DNA from: Azospirillum sp051124815
GTDB taxonomy: Bacteria > Pseudomonadota > Alphaproteobacteria > Azospirillales > Azospirillaceae
Reading direction: 5' to 3'
Assembly (NCBI RefSeq): GCF_051124815.1
Contig: NZ_CP118491.1
Location: forward strand, 124,001 to 188,000
Length of the DNA stretch: 64,000 nucleotides
A program made the translations under genes and the position numbers. Below, in pieces: positions 61,510-64,000 of this stretch. Every line of letters begins with the position of its first letter. Position 1 is the stretch's first letter. The notes under the pieces were generated by a model. The model saw only the letters and a list, made by a program, of their open reading frames with translations, did no database searches and was not told where the DNA came from.

Positions 61510-62742
61510 TCAGGACAGAGCCCGCTCCAGCGCCGCGGCGACCCGATCGACGTCGCCGTCGGCCATGGCCGGGAACAGCGGCAGCGACAGCGTGTGGGCA
61601 TAATGGGCCATGGCGCCGGGCAGGACGAGGTCGCCGTAGCGGCGGCGCCAGTAGGGTTGGCGATGGACCGGGATATAGTGCACCTGGGTGCCGACGCCCA
61701 GGGCGCGCAGGGCCGCCATCACGGCAGAACGGCTCCGTCCCGCGGCGTCGAAGTCGATACGGGCGGCGCACAGGTGCCAGGCCGGCCGGCACCAGGGCAC
61801 CAGGGCTGGCGGCCGCACCAGCGGGGCCAGCGGCGACAGCCGCTCCGCATAGAGCGCCATCAGCCGCGCCCGCCGCTCGATGAAGCGGTCGAGCCGGCCG
61901 AGCTGACTCAGCACCAGGGCCGCGTGGATGTCGGACAGACGATGGTTGAAGCCCGGCTCCGCCATCTCGTAGTACCAGGGGTTGGCCTTCCCCTCCGCAT
62001 CCAGCGCGGCCTCGGGATCGGCGAAGCCCTCCCCCGCCTGCGGCTCGCGCATCATGCCGTGGTTGCACAGGCGCCGCACCCGCGCCATCAGCGCCGGGTC
62101 GCTGCCGGTGACCGCCCCGCCCTCCCCCGCCGCGATGGTCTTGACCGGGTGGAAGGAGAAGACGGTCAGCGACCCGGCCGCCACCTCCGGCCGGCCGGCG
62201 CCGACCGGCGTCCCGCCGTCTTCCGACAGATCGACCGTGCCGACGGCGTGGCAGGCATCCTCGACCAGCGCCAGCCCTTCGGCCCGGGCGAGCCCGGCCA
62301 GCCCGTCCATCGGGGCCGTCTGCCCGGCATAATGCACGGGGGCGAGCGCACGGACGCGCCAGCCGGCTTCGCGGGCGCGGGCGATGGCGGCCTCTGCCTC
62401 GGCGACGCCCATCAGGCCGCTGTCGGGATCGACGTCGGCGAAGGCGACCTCTGCCCCGGCATGGCGGGCGGCCGATGCGGTGGCGAGAAAGGTGTTGGCC
62501 GGCACCACCACCGCGTCGCCCGGCCCGATGCCGAGCGCGGCATAGGCCAGCCGCAGCGCCGCGGTGCCGTTGGCGCAGGCGACCGCCTGGGCCGCCCCGA
62601 CCCGCGCGGCCAACGCCCGCTCGAAGCCGGCGACCGCCGGCCCCTGGGTCAGCCAGTCGCCGCGCAGCACCGCCGCCACCGCGGCGATGTCGTCCTCCTC
62701 CACCGACTGGCGGCCATAGGGGAGGAAGGGCAGGTTCGCCAT
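61510..62742 (-). CDS. pseC: UDP-4-amino-4,6-dideoxy-AltNAc aminotransferase (PseC)
   Basis: 410 residues of the DegT/DnrJ/EryC1 aminotransferase family. The PLP Lys is Lys201 in FSFHPVKTIAAGEGG, whose motif is typical of PseC. MANLPFLPYGRQSVEEDDIA at the start is also characteristic of PseC-type enzymes. It makes the 4-amino sugar from the PseB product in pseudaminic-acid synthesis. The ATG overlaps the pseB stop by one base (TGATG). Confidence 0.9.
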   Translation of the reverse strand: MANLPFLPYGRQSVEEDDIAAVAAVLRGDWLTQGPAVAGFERALAARVGAAQAVACANGTAALRLAYAALGIGPGDAVVVPANTFLATASAARHAGAEVAFADVDPDSGLMGVAEAEAAIARAREAGWRVRALAPVHYAGQTAPMDGLAGLARAEGLALVEDACHAVGTVDLSEDGGTPVGAGRPEVAAGSLTVFSFHPVKTIAAGEGGAVTGSDPALMARVRRLCNHGMMREPQAGEGFADPEAALDAEGKANPWYYEMAEPGFNHRLSDIHAALVLSQLGRLDRFIERRARLMALYAERLSPLAPLVRPPALVPWCRPAWHLCAARIDFDAAGRSRSAVMAALRALGVGTQVHYIPVHRQPYWRRRYGDLVLPGAMAHYAHTLSLPLFPAMADGDVDRVAAALERALS

Positions 62743-63734
62743 CAGGGGGTTTCCGCCAGCAGCGAGCGCAGCCGCTCGCCGTCCAGCCAGTCGTCGTTTC
62801 CGTCGCTGGCATAGCGGAAGCCGTCGGCCACCGGGCAGGCGTTCATCCGCTCGTACGGCGCATGCTGCCAGAAGGTGAAGGTCGGCTCGATGACGTAGCG
62901 GTCGGCCAGCTCGTAGGTCTGGCGGGAATCGTCCTCGGTGATCATCACCTCGTGCAGCTTCTCGCCCGGCCGGATGCCGACGATCTTCTGCGGCAGGTCC
63001 GGCGCCATGGCGCGGGCGAGGTCGGCGATGCGCATGCTGGGGATCTTCGGCACGAAGATCTCGCCGCCCTGCATCATGGCGAAGCAGGACAGCACGAAAT
63101 CGACGCCATGCTGCAGGGTGATCCAGAAGCGGGTCATCCGCTCGTCGGTGACCGGCAGATGGTCGGCCCCCTCGGCGATCAACTTGCGGAACAGCGGCAC
63201 GACGCTGCCGCGCGACCCCACCACATTGCCGTAGCGCACCACCGCGAAGCGGGTGTCGAGCGCCCCCGACAGGTTGTTGGCGGCGATGAAGATCTTGTCC
63301 GACGCCAGCTTGCTGGCGCCATAGAGGTTGATCGGGTTGGCCGCCTTGTCGGTCGACAGCGCGACGACACGCCGCACCCCCGCCGACAGCGCCGCCCGCA
63401 CCACATTCTCCGCCCCGTAGACGTTGGTGTTGATGCACTCCATCGGGTTGTATTCGGCGGCGGGCACATGCTTCAGCGCCGCAGCGTGGACGCAGAAATC
63501 GACGCCGCGCATCGCCAGCTTCAGCCGTTCGCAATCGCGCACGTCGCCGATGAAGTAGCGCAGCGTCGGCGCCCACTCCGCCGGCATGTGCTGCTGCATC
63601 TCGTACTGCTTGAACTCGTCGCGGGAGAAGATGATGACACGGCGCGGTTTGGCGTGCCGCATCACCGTCTCGACGAAGCGGCGGCCGAAGGATCCGGTGC
63701 CCCCGGTCACCAAAACCGAGCGGCCGTCCAGCAT
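62742..63734 (-). CDS. pseB: UDP-GlcNAc 4,6-dehydratase, inverting (PseB)
   Basis: 330 residues from the ATG immediately before the Rossmann motif; the frame is open to 63830. GGTGSFG at 11-17 is the NADP loop, TDK at 128-130 and Tyr138/Lys142 (NLYGASK) are the catalytic residues of the FlaA1/PseB group. PRRVIIFSRDEFKQYEM and EYNPMECINTNVYGAEN are family markers. It catalyses C4 oxidation, C6 dehydration and C5 inversion of UDP-GlcNAc, the first step to pseudaminic acid. The start is preferred on family alignment; GGAGG lies 11 bases upstream. Confidence 0.92.
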   Translation of the reverse strand: MLDGRSVLVTGGTGSFGRRFVETVMRHAKPRRVIIFSRDEFKQYEMQQHMPAEWAPTLRYFIGDVRDCERLKLAMRGVDFCVHAAALKHVPAAEYNPMECINTNVYGAENVVRAALSAGVRRVVALSTDKAANPINLYGASKLASDKIFIAANNLSGALDTRFAVVRYGNVVGSRGSVVPLFRKLIAEGADHLPVTDERMTRFWITLQHGVDFVLSCFAMMQGGEIFVPKIPSMRIADLARAMAPDLPQKIVGIRPGEKLHEVMITEDDSRQTYELADRYVIEPTFTFWQHAPYERMNACPVADGFRYASDGNDDWLDGERLRSLLAETP

Positions 63735-63859
63735 GCGCAACCCCGCCTCCAGACCTCCGTCCCCCCCGTCCGGGGTCCATGCCTCGGGTCCGCTGGCCCT
63801 GCTGGAATGTGTGGTCACCGCCGGTTCCATCCGTTGAAGGTCCGCATCGCTCGAAACCG

Positions 63860-63901
63860 CCGGCTACGGCCGGGATCGATATGAATCCCGACCGTAGCCG
63901 G
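63860..63901. terminator. 17-bp imperfect hairpin upstream of pseB
   Basis: CCGGCTACGGCCGGGAT and ATCCCGACCGTAGCCGG pair with one mismatch around an 8-base loop. It follows the stop of the partial gene at the right edge (minus strand), so it is probably that gene's terminator; the T-tract is weak. Confidence 0.6.
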
Positions 63902-63919
63902 TGCTTTCTGACGATCGGG

Positions 63920-64000
63920 TTAATTCACTCCGTCTCCCGGCGCAAGGCCCCCGGCGGACGGGGTGGGCGGGGTCCTCCCCGCCTGCACGTCCTCCAGCAG
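63920..64000 (-). CDS. C-terminal end of an unidentified gene entering from the right edge
   Basis: The minus strand is open for 26 codons from the window edge to a TAA at 63920-63922, reading LLEDVQAGRTPPTPSAGG at the start of the visible part. Codon bias looks coding (GC-rich third positions) and a hairpin follows. Too short for identification. Confidence 0.4.
   Translation of the reverse strand: MLEDVQAGRTPPTPSAGGLAPGDGVN

Overview
The window is high-GC proteobacterial DNA with densely packed genes and many 1-4 bp start/stop overlaps. The long secreted proteins with RTX and 40-residue repeats, the PhoX phosphatase and the surface-glycan and nonulosonate genes suggest an alphaproteobacterium of the Azospirillum type; this is inference, as no rRNA or other marker gene is present. 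No tRNA, rRNA, CRISPR array, transposase or phage gene was recognised.

Left block (1-15433): a lower-GC surface-polysaccharide island. It holds a partial GT4 glycosyltransferase, a glutamine-dependent asparagine synthetase, a HAD-domain protein of the kind found in capsule/LPS loci, a TylF-like methyltransferase, a TPR protein and a methyltransferase-Rossmann fusion. Its core is a four-enzyme set at 9860-14602 (CDP-choline-type nucleotidyltransferase, class-I glutamine amidotransferase, PEP-synthase-like L-glutamine kinase, APS-kinase-like protein) plus a divergent methyltransferase. This matches Campylobacter jejuni Cj1415-Cj1418 and the adjacent methyltransferases, which make the O-methyl phosphoramidate capsule modification. 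It is the most striking system in the window.

Middle block (15484-32729): a ketoacyl-ACP synthase III, an SDR, two complementary half-Rieske-oxygenase proteins and a PseH-like GNAT acetyltransferase look like a sugar-acylation and oxidation module. A full Rieske oxygenase, a BNR/sialidase-like protein, a PhyH dioxygenase and two glycosyltransferases follow, one of them a GT32-GT2-Anp1 triple fusion. Five toxin-antitoxin modules are interspersed: HipBA (toxin first), FitAB, Xre-RES, MazEF and Phd-PIN. A sixth, HicAB, lies at 43803-44537.

Right block (32904-64000): a Tat-exported PhoX phosphatase, two tandem paralogous small proteins, a methyltransferase-GT2 fusion with an LPG-synthase-TM membrane protein, a beta-helix protein, an M23-type peptidase, a subtilase with a CBM60-like domain, a type I secretion ABC transporter/membrane-fusion pair, an AMIN-domain anchor protein, an MFS transporter, two RTX proteins and a YigZ protein. 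A 40-residue repeat recurs in four unrelated proteins here. The right edge carries a polysaccharide flippase and pseC-pseB for pseudaminic-acid synthesis, which tie back to the PseH-like protein at 21070. Overall the region makes and decorates cell-surface glycans and secretes large repeat proteins. Start codons were chosen from ribosome-binding sites and overlaps where these were visible.
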